A stretch of DNA of 64,000 nucleotides from G963675935 sp963823895 (GCA_963823895.1 CAWGNG010000028.1:124001-188000); one strand, 5' to 3'; positions 54,410 to 63,290 are shown, numbered from the stretch's first letter. Notes: generated by a model not told the origin, from the sequence alone. Translations and numbers: made by a program.

Positions 54410-55599
54410 ACAGCAGGCTCTACGAGAACATCGATTGGGTCGGCGCCGTCGATTGGAACATCCGTGATTTCCATAGCTATGAGACGGCCCGCGGCGCGAC
54501 TTACAATTCTTATCTCGTGCGCGACGAGAAGACCGCACTTATCGACACCGTGAAGGCGCCGTTCGCCGATCGGCTGTTGCAAAACGTGGCAAAACTGTGC
54601 GAGCCGCCGCGGGTCGATTACGTCGTCTGCAACCACGCCGAACTGGATCACTCGGGGGCGCTGCCGCAAGTGCTGCGGGCAATGCCGCAGGCCACGCTGC
54701 TGTGCGACAAAAAATGTGCCGCCGTGCTGGCGGAGTACTTCGACACGTCGGCGTGGAAGATTCGCGTTGTCGCCAATGGCGAGCAAGTTTCGCTCGGGCG
54801 GCGGACGCTGCGATTTCTGGAAACGCCGATGGTCCATTGGCCCGAGTCGATGGCGACCTACGTGCCCGAGGAAAAGCTGCTGTTTTCGATGGACGCCTTC
54901 GGCCAGCACTACGCCACGGGCGAGCGTTTCGAGGACGAGGTCGATGCGAACGTCGTCATGCAGGAGGCCAAGACGTATTACGCCAACATTGTCATGCCCT
55001 ACGGCAAGGCGGTGCTGAAGACCCTGGATGCGCTGGCCAGTCTGCCGATTGCGATGATCGCGCCGAGCCACGGGCTGATTTGGCGACGGAATCCGGAGAC
55101 GATCCTGGCCGCTTATCGCGATTGGGCCAACCATCGGCCGCAGGCGAAAGTGCTGGTGATCTACGACGGCATGTGGGAGAGCACCGCGGCGATGGCCCAG
55201 GCGATTCTCGACGGCGCCGCGCAGCCGGGCGTCCGTGCGTCATTGATCTCCATCCGCCAGTCGAATTTGACGCACATCGCCGGCGAAATGCTGGACGCGG
55301 CGGCGGTGGCGTTTGGCTCCTCGACGCTCAATCGCGGAATGATGCCGATGGCGGCCGCCACGCTCTGCTACCTGGAAGGTCTGCGGCCGCTTGGCAAGGC
55401 GGCGGTGGCCTTTGGCTCCTACGGCTGGGGGCCCGGCGGGCCGGAAGCTGTCGATGCGGCCCTGCGGCGGCTCGGCTGGGAGATTCTCCGCGATCCGTTG
55501 CGGGCCCACTACCGGCCGACCGCGGAGATACTGGGCGAATGTCGCCAAGTCGGCCAATTGCTGGCCGATCGGGCTCGGGCCCTTGCCTCCACCCGATAG
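54406..55599 (+). CDS. Flavodiiron protein (FprA/ROO-type)
   Basis: A 397-residue A-type flavoprotein. The metallo-beta-lactamase-like domain has diiron ligands in NHAELDHSG (residues ~75-83), MVHWPES, FSMDAFGQHYA and PSHGLIW. The flavodoxin domain begins near 250 (VLVIYDGMWESTAAMAQAI) and binds FMN. Such enzymes reduce O2 to water or NO to N2O with electrons from rubredoxin or a similar donor, none of which is encoded nearby. The location beside PerR, ferritin and peroxiredoxin points to oxygen detoxification. The start overlaps the DUF2442 stop. Confidence 0.92.
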   Translation: MNSRLYENIDWVGAVDWNIRDFHSYETARGATYNSYLVRDEKTALIDTVKAPFADRLLQNVAKLCEPPRVDYVVCNHAELDHSGALPQVLRAMPQATLLCDKKCAAVLAEYFDTSAWKIRVVANGEQVSLGRRTLRFLETPMVHWPESMATYVPEEKLLFSMDAFGQHYATGERFEDEVDANVVMQEAKTYYANIVMPYGKAVLKTLDALASLPIAMIAPSHGLIWRRNPETILAAYRDWANHRPQAKVLVIYDGMWESTAAMAQAILDGAAQPGVRASLISIRQSNLTHIAGEMLDAAAVAFGSSTLNRGMMPMAAATLCYLEGLRPLGKAAVAFGSYGWGPGGPEAVDAALRRLGWEILRDPLRAHYRPTAEILGECRQVGQLLADRARALASTR

Positions 55600-55737
55600 G
55601 CGCATTACGATATACTACAATGATGGCGTGGCTCCGGTCCGGCCGGCCCTTGGAGCCGCCGCCGATCGTTTGCTAGAATGCAATAGAGCCGCCAATCCGA
55701 TTAACGTCAGGTAACGTGCCTATCGAGGGGACACGCG

Positions 55738-57531
55738 TTGGCATTCACCGATCCGAGCAACCAAACCAGTTCGACCGAAGCCCTGGAAGGGCCGGCCGAG
55801 AACCAACCCAGCAACAGCTTGCCATCGGCCGACGAGGCGGCGGCGCCTGCCTGCGTGCAGCCGGATTCCGACGCGGAGGGGCCTCGGCGGCAGATTCTGA
55901 TCGGGTCGCAGCGCGATCCGGCGGCCTATCGTGCCCGGCAACGCCGCGATTGGAAACCGATCGACGATCAGCAGTCCGAGAAGCAGAACCGAGGCCGGCG
56001 CGATCGGCAAGCTGAGGAACGAAAGCCTAATGAGATAGGGCTGGGCACTTCAGTGCCCAGTCAAGTGGGCAGTGGGCAGTCGGCAGTAGGCAATGAGGAG
56101 CCGGCAGTAGGCGGTCGGCAGTCGGCAGTGGGCAGTGAGGAGTCGGCAGTCGCCGTTGAGACCGAGCCTCCCACACCGAAATTCAAGGCCTCCGCGCCGG
56201 CCGCCCCCCGCGGTCCGCGGTCGCCCGGCCGTTCGCGGCTGAGCGCCGCCGACTTGATTTCTGAACTGGCCGCCACACTCGGCAATGCCGGCGCGCCGCT
56301 GCCGCGGCCGAGCGTCCGCGACAAGCTCTCCCCCGAGATGGAAGACGAGTTGGATCGGGCGATGGGCAGCGACTCGATGGACGCTTTGCTCGATCTCGGA
56401 GCGAAGGGCGACCAGGCGACCTTTGAGCCCGAGTCGCTGCAAAGCGGCCGGGTGGCCGCCATTCGCCGCGACAACGTCTTCGTCGAGTTCGGCGGCCGCG
56501 AGCAGGGGATCGTTTCGCTGCGGCTGTTCGACGTGCCCCCGCAGGTCGGCACGCAGGTTCAGGTCCTTGTGCAGCGGCTCAATCCCGAGGACGGCCTCTA
56601 CGAGCTTTCGTTGCCCAACAAGGCGATACAGGTCGATGATTGGTCGGACCTGGCCGAGGGGATGTTGGTCGACGTTCGCGTGACCGGCCACAACACGGGC
56701 GGGCTGGAATGCGAAGTGAACCATATCCGCGGTTTCATTCCCGTCAGCCAGATCGCGCTGCACCGCGTCGAGGATCTTGCCCAATTCGTCGAGCAGCGGT
56801 TCACGTGCCTGATTACCGAGGCGAATCCGGAGCGGCGGAACCTGGTGCTAAGCCGCCGCGCCATCTTGGAGCGCGAACAGGAGGCGGCTCGACAGCAGAT
56901 GCTCGCGTCGCTACGGCCGGGTCAGATTTTTGACGGCGTGGTGCGGAAGCTCATGGATTTCGGCGCGTTTGTCGATCTCGGCAGCGGCGTCGACGGCCTG
57001 CTGCACATCAGCCAATTGGCGTGGGGCCGGGTGAAGCATCCCAGCGACGTGCTCAAGGAGGGGCAGGCGATCAAGGTTCGCGTCGAAAAGATCAATCCGG
57101 ATACCGGCAAGATCAGCCTCGCGTACCGCGATCTTCAGGAAAGCCCCTGGACCGCCGCCGCCTCGAAATATCCGCCCAACACGGTCGCGCGCGGAAAGGT
57201 GACGAAGTTGATGGACTTCGGCGCGTTCGTCGAGGTGGAGCCGGGCGTCGAGGGGCTCGTCCACATCTCCGAGCTCTCGCACAAGCGCGTCTTCCGCTGT
57301 TCCGACGTCGTAAAAGAGGGCCAAGATGTCGAGGTCATGGTCCTCTCGGTCGATGCCGAGGCGCGGCGAATGAGCCTCTCGATGAAAGAGCTTTCCGCCC
57401 CGCCCGAGCCCGAGAAAAAGGAGGAACCCGCCGAGGCCGCGGCGACGAAGCCGAAAAAGAGCAAGCCGAGCGGCCCGCTGCTGGGCGGAATCGGCCGCAA
57501 GACCGGCGACAAATACGGGCTGAAATGGTAG
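55738..57531 (+). CDS. S1-domain RNA-binding protein with a disordered N-terminus
   Basis: A 597-residue protein starting at TTG (GAGGGG 6-7 bp upstream). Residues 1-230 look disordered, and ~102-139 are encoded by a heptamer array (SAVGNEEPAVGGRQSAVGSE). Four S1 domains follow near 234, 305, 396 and 481, the last two strong (RKLMDFGAFVDLGSGVDGLL and TKLMDFGAFVEVEPGVEGLV). The C-terminus is Lys/Glu-rich. It resembles ribosomal protein S1 in part but lacks the usual six domains, so I do not call it rpsA. It should bind RNA or ribosomes. TAGAAT at 55674 may be its -10. Confidence 0.87.
   Translation: MAFTDPSNQTSSTEALEGPAENQPSNSLPSADEAAAPACVQPDSDAEGPRRQILIGSQRDPAAYRARQRRDWKPIDDQQSEKQNRGRRDRQAEERKPNEIGLGTSVPSQVGSGQSAVGNEEPAVGGRQSAVGSEESAVAVETEPPTPKFKASAPAAPRGPRSPGRSRLSAADLISELAATLGNAGAPLPRPSVRDKLSPEMEDELDRAMGSDSMDALLDLGAKGDQATFEPESLQSGRVAAIRRDNVFVEFGGREQGIVSLRLFDVPPQVGTQVQVLVQRLNPEDGLYELSLPNKAIQVDDWSDLAEGMLVDVRVTGHNTGGLECEVNHIRGFIPVSQIALHRVEDLAQFVEQRFTCLITEANPERRNLVLSRRAILEREQEAARQQMLASLRPGQIFDGVVRKLMDFGAFVDLGSGVDGLLHISQLAWGRVKHPSDVLKEGQAIKVRVEKINPDTGKISLAYRDLQESPWTAAASKYPPNTVARGKVTKLMDFGAFVEVEPGVEGLVHISELSHKRVFRCSDVVKEGQDVEVMVLSVDAEARRMSLSMKELSAPPEPEKKEEPAEAAATKPKKSKPSGPLLGGIGRKTGDKYGLKW
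56041..56155. repeat. GGCAGTN heptamer array inside the S1-domain gene
   Basis: A small perfect hairpin (CTGGGCACTTCAGTGCCCAG, 56041-56060) is followed by about twelve 7-nt units: GGGCAGT, CGGCAGT, AGGCGGT, GAGGAGT and the like. The 7-nt step is unbroken from 56067 to ~56153. It is stop-free in this frame. Confidence 0.9.
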
Positions 57532-57534
57532 GCG

Positions 57535-58368
57535 CTACGACAACCGCGGGCGGATTTTCTGCGCGTAGATTTGGGCCGCGGTCAGCCCGCGCGACTTGAA
57601 GCCGGTGAACTGCTCCAGCGAATTCTCCGGGGCCACCACGCCGGTCGGCACGTACTTGAGTTGCGTGTCCAATCGCGCGATGCTTCGCGGCGGAAAATCG
57701 GGTGCGAACCCGGCCCGGTAATTCGGCAGATAGTGGTCGAGGGCTTCCTCCAGCGTCATGCCGGTTTTGGCGATCTCCTTCAGGGCGTTGGCGCCGAAGA
57801 AATCGCCCAGTTCGGCGGTCGTCGGATCGCCGCTTGGTTCCCAGACGATCTTCGGCAGCAGATGGTTGAACGGATACGGATAGCGGCACGCCTGGATCGC
57901 AATGTCGATGATCTGAAACGGCGGGGCGACGACCCAGTGATACGAACAGTCGATGGCCTTGCCGCATTGCACGTTGAACGCGGGGAAGGAGAAGGGCTCG
58001 AAGCCCGAGCCGGCCGGAAAGGTCATCGAGAGCGCTCCGCTGGCGACGTAATTCCAGACCCCTTCGCGTTCGAGGATGCGCGACATCACCAACGTCGCTT
58101 CGGCGTGCGCCTCGGGCGTTCCGTCCTCCTTCAGCGCCAACTGCAACTCCTCGGAGACGACGTGAATGATCGGTTCTGCGCGGTCCAGGTAGGTCAGACT
58201 GTACGGTTGCTGCTGGACGAACCTGGCGTAGTTGTCCAGGTAGTGGGGGACCTTCGCCTCGCGGCGGATGAACGCGGGATCTTCATAGAAGCCCGGCTCG
58301 TCGGTGGAAATGTGCGCGTCCGCGAATTCCTGTTGAAGCTGCTCGATTCCTTCTTCAATCATCGGCAT
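57535..58368 (-). CDS. Hypothetical protein
   Basis: A 277-residue protein that I do not recognise. The N-terminus is MPMIEEGIEQLQQEFADAHI. It has SLTYLDRAEPIIHVVSEELQ, a glycine-rich stretch (VASGALSMTFPAGSGFEPF) and a C-terminal VAPENSLEQFTGFKSRGL. No signal peptide or membrane helix is seen. The frame is open to 58584, but residues before the Met at 58368 look non-native. The gene faces the S1 gene tail to tail, 3 bp apart. Composition and length make it a likely real cytoplasmic protein. Confidence 0.65.
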   Translation of the reverse strand: MPMIEEGIEQLQQEFADAHISTDEPGFYEDPAFIRREAKVPHYLDNYARFVQQQPYSLTYLDRAEPIIHVVSEELQLALKEDGTPEAHAEATLVMSRILEREGVWNYVASGALSMTFPAGSGFEPFSFPAFNVQCGKAIDCSYHWVVAPPFQIIDIAIQACRYPYPFNHLLPKIVWEPSGDPTTAELGDFFGANALKEIAKTGMTLEEALDHYLPNYRAGFAPDFPPRSIARLDTQLKYVPTGVVAPENSLEQFTGFKSRGLTAAQIYAQKIRPRLS

Positions 58369-58609
58369 GATTCGTATCGCCTTCGGTTGGGACGATGCAC
58401 GGCGACAAGCCGCCATGCAGGGCAGTGCCACACCAATAACATACGTGGCACAACGGACGTTGGCATTAATCACGCCGCCCGCACAGCCCTGAACCGCCAT
58501 TGGCGAAGAGAAATCGACCCCTTCAATCCGCTTCACCGCTATTTTCGCTTCAATCCGGCCGGCCAAAGTCGTGCTCAGGGCCAATCAGTTTTTCCATTTG
58601 GAATGCTTG

Positions 58610-58681
58610 TTGGGGTGGCAGTTGCACTGCCACCCCCGGAAAGTCGCCAATTCAGGGGCGGCAGTGCAACTGCCACCCCAA
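58610..58681. repeat. TTGGGGTGGCAG hairpin repeat
   Basis: TTGGGGTGGCAGTTGCACTG (58610 onward) and CAGTGCAACTGCCACCCCAA (to 58681) are perfect complements around a GC-rich loop. A half copy occurs at 7697-7722. Flanking CGGCCGGCC/CCGGCCGGCG stretches form an outer pair. It lies upstream of nadA. Confidence 0.88.
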
Positions 58682-58762
58682 CGCCGGCCGGCGAAAGTCG
58701 CGCTCTCGGCCGTTGCCGCTGCTTTCCCGCGAGAGTAGAATGACCTGAACCTACCAAGTGCC

Positions 58763-59877
58763 ATGCCGACCTTTGACCTGCCCTGCTACGAATCGTTGCA
58801 AGACGCCGATCTGGTCGCTCGCATCCAACGGGTGCGGCGGGAGATGGGCCCACGGCTGCTGATCCTGGGACATCACTATCAGCGGGACGCCGTGATCGCC
58901 CTGGCCGACTTGCGCGGCGACAGTTACCGACTGGCCGACACGGCTGCCAATCACAAAGAGTGCCGGGCGATCGCCTTCTGCGGCGTCCACTTCATGGCCG
59001 AAACGGCCGACATTCTAGCGAATCGCCCTGAGCGGCTTGCCGAGCGCGGCGGGCAGCGGGTGCCGGTGATTCTGCCCGACCTGGCGGCCGGCTGCTCGCT
59101 GGCCGACATGGCCGACATCACGCAAGTCGAAGACTGTTGGCGGCAATTGGGCGACGTCATCGACACCGGCGACCTGACGCCGATTACCTACGTCAATTCG
59201 GCGGCCAATCTGAAGGCGTTTTGCGGGCGGCACGGCGGGATCGTTTGCACGTCGGCCAATGCCCGGGCCGTGCTCGATTGGGCGCTGGCCCGGCACAGCC
59301 GCGTGTTGTTCTTCCCCGATCAGCACTTGGGCCGAAACACCGCCCGCGCGATGGGCATTCCGCTGGAACAAATGCCGCTATGGGATCCGCCCGAACCGTT
59401 GGGCGGCAACTCGCCCGACGATCTCCGCGGCGGCCGCGTGATCCTGTGGAACGGCTGTTGCAGCGTTCACCAAATGTTCCTCCCGCAGCACGTTACGCAG
59501 ATGCGGGCGAAATACCCCGGCATCAGGATCATTGTTCATCCTGAGTGCATGATGGAGGTTGTCGATTTGGCCGACGTGGCTGGCTCGACCAGCAGGATCA
59601 TCCGCGAGATCGAAGCGGCCCCGCGCGGCACCGCTGGGCCATCGGCACCGAGCCGAACCTGGTCAATCGGCTCAATCGCGAACACCCCGAGCAGGAAATT
59701 CACCTGCTCTCGCCGGTCGAATGTCTCTGTTCGACGATGTTTCGCATCGATCTCCCGCACCTGTGCTGGGCGTTGGAAAATCTGGCGGCCGGCACGCCGG
59801 TCAATGTGATCGAGGTCGAGCCGGAGACCGCCGGCTGGGCGCTGAAGGCGCTGGAGCGGATGCTGGAAGTAAGGTAG
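58763..59877 (+). CDS. nadA: Quinolinate synthase, with one apparent frameshift
   Basis: NadA condenses iminoaspartate with dihydroxyacetone phosphate to quinolinate in NAD synthesis, using a [4Fe-4S] cluster. Seen here: LILGHHYQRDAVIALADLRG, the cluster Cys residues in FCGVHFMAETADIL (~73), NGCCSVHQMF (~231) and HPECMMEVVDLADVAGST (~260). The frame breaks at CC (59631-59632): with CCC the protein reads APRGTRWAIGTEPNLVNRL and runs to 59877, the normal C-terminus (~371 residues). Because nadA is rarely dispensable, this supports sequencing error. TAGAAT at ~58735 may be the -10. Confidence 0.9.
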
Positions 59878-59936
59878 CCGCCCAACGCACCTTCACAACA
59901 TCGCGAAGCCAGGAACACTCACCTTAGGAGAACACC

Positions 59937-61103
59937 GTGGCAGCCCAAATATCGCGTCGGAATCTTCTCGCGGCAGCGGCGGCGGGAGGGGCGGCAGCTT
60001 GTTGCAGCCGAGCAGCGTCGGCGTCCGCGCCCGCCAAGAAATCCAAGGTAGGGATGGTGCACGTCACCGACCTGTTTCGTCCCTTCGCCGATCCCGACAA
60101 CCACTGGGATTTGGCCTGCACTTATGCCTTGGCGCGGCGGGGCGACGTGGATCTGCTGGGTGTCATCATCGATTATCCGCCCCGTGCGGAGTACGACCCG
60201 GACGTCCAGGCTGTGGCGCAGATGAATTACCTGACCGGTCTGTCGGCGCCGGTCATCGTCGGCTCGCCGCGGCGAATCGATCCCAGCGAAGTCGATCGGC
60301 CCGAAAACAAGACGGCCCTCGGCGGCATGAGAGCGGTCATTGACCTCCTCCGCAAGGCTTCGCAGCCGGTAGTCATCAGCGTCCTCGGATCGTCGCGCGA
60401 CGTGGCGCTGGCGGGAAAGTTGGAACCCAAGTTGTTTGCCGAGAAATGCGCAGGCATTTACTTGAATGCCGGTTCAGGAACGCCCGACAAGACCCTGGCC
60501 GCCCGCTTGGAATACAATGTCGCGCTCGACCCCGTTTCCTATGCGATGATTTTCGATTTGCCTTGTCCCGTGTATTGGATGCCGTGCTTTCAGGTCGAGC
60601 CCGGCCCGCAAGAGGGCTTTGTTGTCGGGCCGTACGGCACCTATTACAAGTTCCAGCAGAAGCAAATCCTGCCGCATCTTTCCCGTCGCGTCCAGAACTA
60701 TTTCGCCTTCATGTTCAAGCAGGGCATTCCAGAGCGTTCGGCGCAGGAGCGGCAACCGGCGTCGAGCCTGCCCAACTGGTTGCACTATCTGGAAGGGGCA
60801 AACGACGCACAGTTCCTTGCCCGTCAAGGCGAAGACTACCGCAACATGTGGTGTACCGGCGGCTTTCTCAACGCCGCGGGCCTTGGCGTTGACAGCGAAG
60901 AAAAGCTCGTGCCGCTGCACGAGCTGAACTCGCCTTTATTCACCTTCGATCCGGTCCAGGTGAGATGCGATGTCAACGGCGTCACCACGTGGACGCCCGA
61001 TGCACAGGCCCGCAACCGCTTTCTGTTCCATGTCCGCGATCGAGCGCATTACGCGACGGCCATGACAGCGGCAATGCGAACGCTGCTCCGCACGCTTCCC
61101 TGA
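59937..61103 (+). CDS. Tat-exported nucleoside-hydrolase-like protein
   Basis: A 388-residue protein starting at GTG (AGGAGAACACC before it). The N-terminus is a Tat signal (QISRRNLLAAAAAGGAAACC). The body is of the inosine-uridine nucleoside hydrolase fold (DPDNHWDLACTYALARRGDV, PVIVGSPRR, VISVLGSSRDVALA, CAGIYLNAG), but the usual DTDPGxDD metal site is altered, so true hydrolase activity is uncertain. The C-terminal part is typical of a planctomycete subgroup. It is likely periplasmic; its substrate is unknown. Confidence 0.75.
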   Translation: MAAQISRRNLLAAAAAGGAAACCSRAASASAPAKKSKVGMVHVTDLFRPFADPDNHWDLACTYALARRGDVDLLGVIIDYPPRAEYDPDVQAVAQMNYLTGLSAPVIVGSPRRIDPSEVDRPENKTALGGMRAVIDLLRKASQPVVISVLGSSRDVALAGKLEPKLFAEKCAGIYLNAGSGTPDKTLAARLEYNVALDPVSYAMIFDLPCPVYWMPCFQVEPGPQEGFVVGPYGTYYKFQQKQILPHLSRRVQNYFAFMFKQGIPERSAQERQPASSLPNWLHYLEGANDAQFLARQGEDYRNMWCTGGFLNAAGLGVDSEEKLVPLHELNSPLFTFDPVQVRCDVNGVTTWTPDAQARNRFLFHVRDRAHYATAMTAAMRTLLRTLP

Positions 61104-61145
61104 GCAGTGGCAGGTCTTGCCGAGCAAACGTCTCCGCCGCGGAGA

Positions 61146-61741
61146 CTACTTCTTTTCCTCTGCCGGCGCGTTGCCCGGCGGAGTCGGCAGATTGATGTTG
61201 ATGTCGGGACCCTGTGCGTCGGACTTCTTGCCGGTCTTGGGCGGCTCGGGTTTCGGCGCCTGGAAGAGCGGCGGTAAGTCTTCGCCGTTGTCGGCTTGGT
61301 GAATCGACACCCGCTTGCCGCCGGCGGTTACGACCTCAAGGACGAGGATGTCCCACCTGCCCTGCCTTCGTCGGGCATTCAGATGCGCCCTGGCCATCTG
61401 CTCCTTCGAGCCGACGATGCTCCAGCGGACGTCAATCTCGTCGTTCTCGACCCGGGCATCGGCATCGTCTCCTGCGACGGCCAGTAGGCGTTTTTGATCG
61501 GCCGGCCGAGCGTCTCTTGCATTCCCTTGTCGGCCGCGATCGTTTTCATTGCTTCGCGGCAGACTTGCAGGTTGTAGACGCGGAGGAAGAAGTTCCAATA
61601 GAGCGCGCCGCCGCCCACGACGATAATCACGAACAGCAGCAGCACGAACCGCCGCCAATTGCGGCGAAACCAGCCGCGATGCTTCTGCGGGCCCTGTTTC
61701 TGGTCAGTCTTGTCGGTCTTGTCGGGGCCATCCGTATTCAT
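61146..61741 (-). CDS. Coa1-like membrane protein, with one apparent frameshift
   Basis: The protein starts MNTDGPDKTDKTDQKQGPQK and has a basic patch, then one membrane helix (RFVLLLFVIIVVGGGALYW). The rest recalls the cytochrome-oxidase assembly factor Coa1/Tim21-like family (AMKTIAADKGMQETLGRPIK, then VRWSIVGSKEQMARAHLNAR). The frame breaks at CC (61471-61472 on the plus strand); one more base gives AYWPSQGDDADARVENDE and runs to 61146. The tail is Pro/Lys-rich. Its start overlaps the stop of the gene upstream as ATGA. Family assignment is tentative. Confidence 0.62.
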
Positions 61742-61953
61742 GGCGAGGGCTCCAAGCGAAGGAACTCGGGGGCGATGTCGTAGCGGCTGGGGTCCGGCCC
61801 GTCGAACTCGACCAGGGCCTGACCGTTGAAGTTGATCGCCGCAACGCGGCCCGCCATGCCGGCGAATCGCGTCAACTCGGGCCGGCGTGCGTCCACCGTC
61901 ACCCGTTTGCCGGCGTATTGCCGCTTCAGACGTTGGATTTCCATCGGTGTCAT
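61738..61953 (-). CDS. Small hypothetical protein
   Basis: A 71-residue protein starting MTPMEIQRLKRQYAGKRVTV. It has a pattern of short beta strands (KRVTVDARRPELTRF, MAGRVAAINFNGQALVEFDG) that suggests an SH3/KOW-like barrel. It overlaps the Coa1-like gene by ATGA, so both are in one operon. The Met at 61953 is chosen over 61992. Function is not known. Confidence 0.62.
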   Translation of the reverse strand: MTPMEIQRLKRQYAGKRVTVDARRPELTRFAGMAGRVAAINFNGQALVEFDGPDPSRYDIAPEFLRLEPSP

Positions 61954-62034
61954 GATGAGAAACAGTGTAGCAGCGAGGGAAGAATCGGGCAATGCCCGTC
62001 TCTTGACGCATTGCGAAGCCGCAGGCAGCTCGTA

Positions 62035-63054
62035 TCAGCCGGCGATGTACTCGTTGCCGACCTTGCGGGCCCGCTGCGGCTTGTCGAGATCGATCTTCAT
62101 TCGTAGCCCGATTTCCACTAGCAAGTTCCAACCGGCGCAGAGATACAGACAGGGCGTCAGCTCGCCGGCCGGAGGAACGCGGATTGTGAGAAAGGGCGTC
62201 GGCCGGTCGGCGATCGCCACAACCGTCAGTCCGACCCCTTTGACGAGCACCTCTTGGAACTTCTCGATCTCCCCTTCCATCGGGTCAACGACGAAGACGA
62301 CGTCCTTCGCGTCCATCACCTCCTCGATGCCGTGTACGGCGTAGCTGCCTTCGAGATAATCGGATTTCTTGCGGGTGATTTCGTTCGTCTTGAGCGTCAA
62401 CTCCTCGGCCACGCCGTCGTTGTAGCCGGCGAAATAGATGGTGGGGGCCTCGCAGGCACGGTCGATGATCGGGGCGTCGATCGGCATGGTGAGCACTTCG
62501 GCGATCTTTTGGTCGAGGCCCGCAAGGTCGTCGCGCATATTTCGCCCGGCGACGCGGCTTACGAGCGACTGGTAGAAGAGCGCCTGCTCGACGACGCTCT
62601 TCGTGGCGGCGCAGGCCTGTTCCCAACCGCACTTGAGCACCCAGGTCTTGGTGACCTCCTCGGCCAGCAGCGTGCCTTCGTTGGCCGTCAGGGCGAAGCG
62701 GCGGCGGTTGCCCTCGGCGGCCAGCTTCTTGGCCAGCAACACAACTTCCTTGGTCCGGCCCGAGTTCGAGGCAAGAAAGGTGGCGAAATCGGCCAGGTCG
62801 TACTGGGCGGCCTGCCGCGAGCCTTCGGTGACGACGTGGAGTTTCAGGCCCCAGGTCAGTGCCTTGCGGATCGCGTTTTTCGCCGGAAACATGCGGCTGG
62901 ACCCTTCGCCGCTGAGCATCAGGCGCCCCGCGGCCTTGACCTCCGCGGCCACGTCGGCGGTCTGGTGGGGATCGAAGTTCCTTGCCACGCCCACCGTATC
63001 GAGCATTTCACGCACCAGGGCGAATTTCGCATATCGCGGTTCGTCGAGATTCAT
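62035..63054 (-). CDS. SIS-domain (sugar isomerase-like) protein
   Basis: A 339-residue protein with two SIS domains, as in the isomerase half of glucosamine-6-phosphate synthase or AgaS. Seen: LMLSGEGSSRMFPAKNAI (phosphosugar loop), FATFLASNSGRTKEVVLLAK (the SNSGxT motif) and IYFAGYNDGVAEELTLKTNE in the second domain. It lacks the glutaminase part, so it is probably a deaminase/isomerase or a sugar-phosphate-binding protein. GGAGAGGAA precedes the ATG at 63054. It reads away from pdxJ; its substrate cannot be named. Confidence 0.87.
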   Translation of the reverse strand: MNLDEPRYAKFALVREMLDTVGVARNFDPHQTADVAAEVKAAGRLMLSGEGSSRMFPAKNAIRKALTWGLKLHVVTEGSRQAAQYDLADFATFLASNSGRTKEVVLLAKKLAAEGNRRRFALTANEGTLLAEEVTKTWVLKCGWEQACAATKSVVEQALFYQSLVSRVAGRNMRDDLAGLDQKIAEVLTMPIDAPIIDRACEAPTIYFAGYNDGVAEELTLKTNEITRKKSDYLEGSYAVHGIEEVMDAKDVVFVVDPMEGEIEKFQEVLVKGVGLTVVAIADRPTPFLTIRVPPAGELTPCLYLCAGWNLLVEIGLRMKIDLDKPQRARKVGNEYIAG

Positions 63055-63152
63055 CGGAATTCCTCTCCGTTCTTTGCGGCAGCAGCGCGTGCAATCCTGA
63101 CTATTGTGACGACATCTGCACACGGGGCAAGGGGGACGGGGGAGGCGATCCT

Positions 63153-63213
63153 GTTTAGCCGCCGCCGGCACGGCGGCGAGCGCCCTGGGCCGACGTTCCG
63201 TCGGCCGCTAAAC
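63153..63213. repeat. GTTTAGC-ended hairpin repeat, copy B
   Basis: Nearly identical to copy A at 4786-4851, 58 kb away, including the inner hairpins; they differ mainly in the short joint (GATCGCAT against GAGCGCCCT). It lies in the divergent gap between the SIS gene and pdxJ. Confidence 0.88.
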
Positions 63214-63254
63214 GGCGGGTACGAAATCCATTCCTGCGTCCCCTTTGGCGGCCC

Positions 63255-63283
63255 TTATCGCCTCCCCGCCGGTCTGTTATAAT
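63255..63283 (+). promoter_or_regulatory. Candidate pdxJ promoter giving a leaderless mRNA
   Basis: A perfect TATAAT lies at 63278-63283, only 7 bp before the pdxJ ATG. Transcription would begin at or 1 bp before the A of the ATG. The -35 (TTATCG, 63255-63260; 17-nt spacer) is weak. There is no ribosome site. Confidence 0.55.
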
Positions 63284-63290
63284 CCCCTCC

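Noticed and set aside
55738..57531. Ribosomal protein S1 (rpsA)
   Set aside because: Only four S1 domains after a long disordered region; the family usually has six with no such tail.
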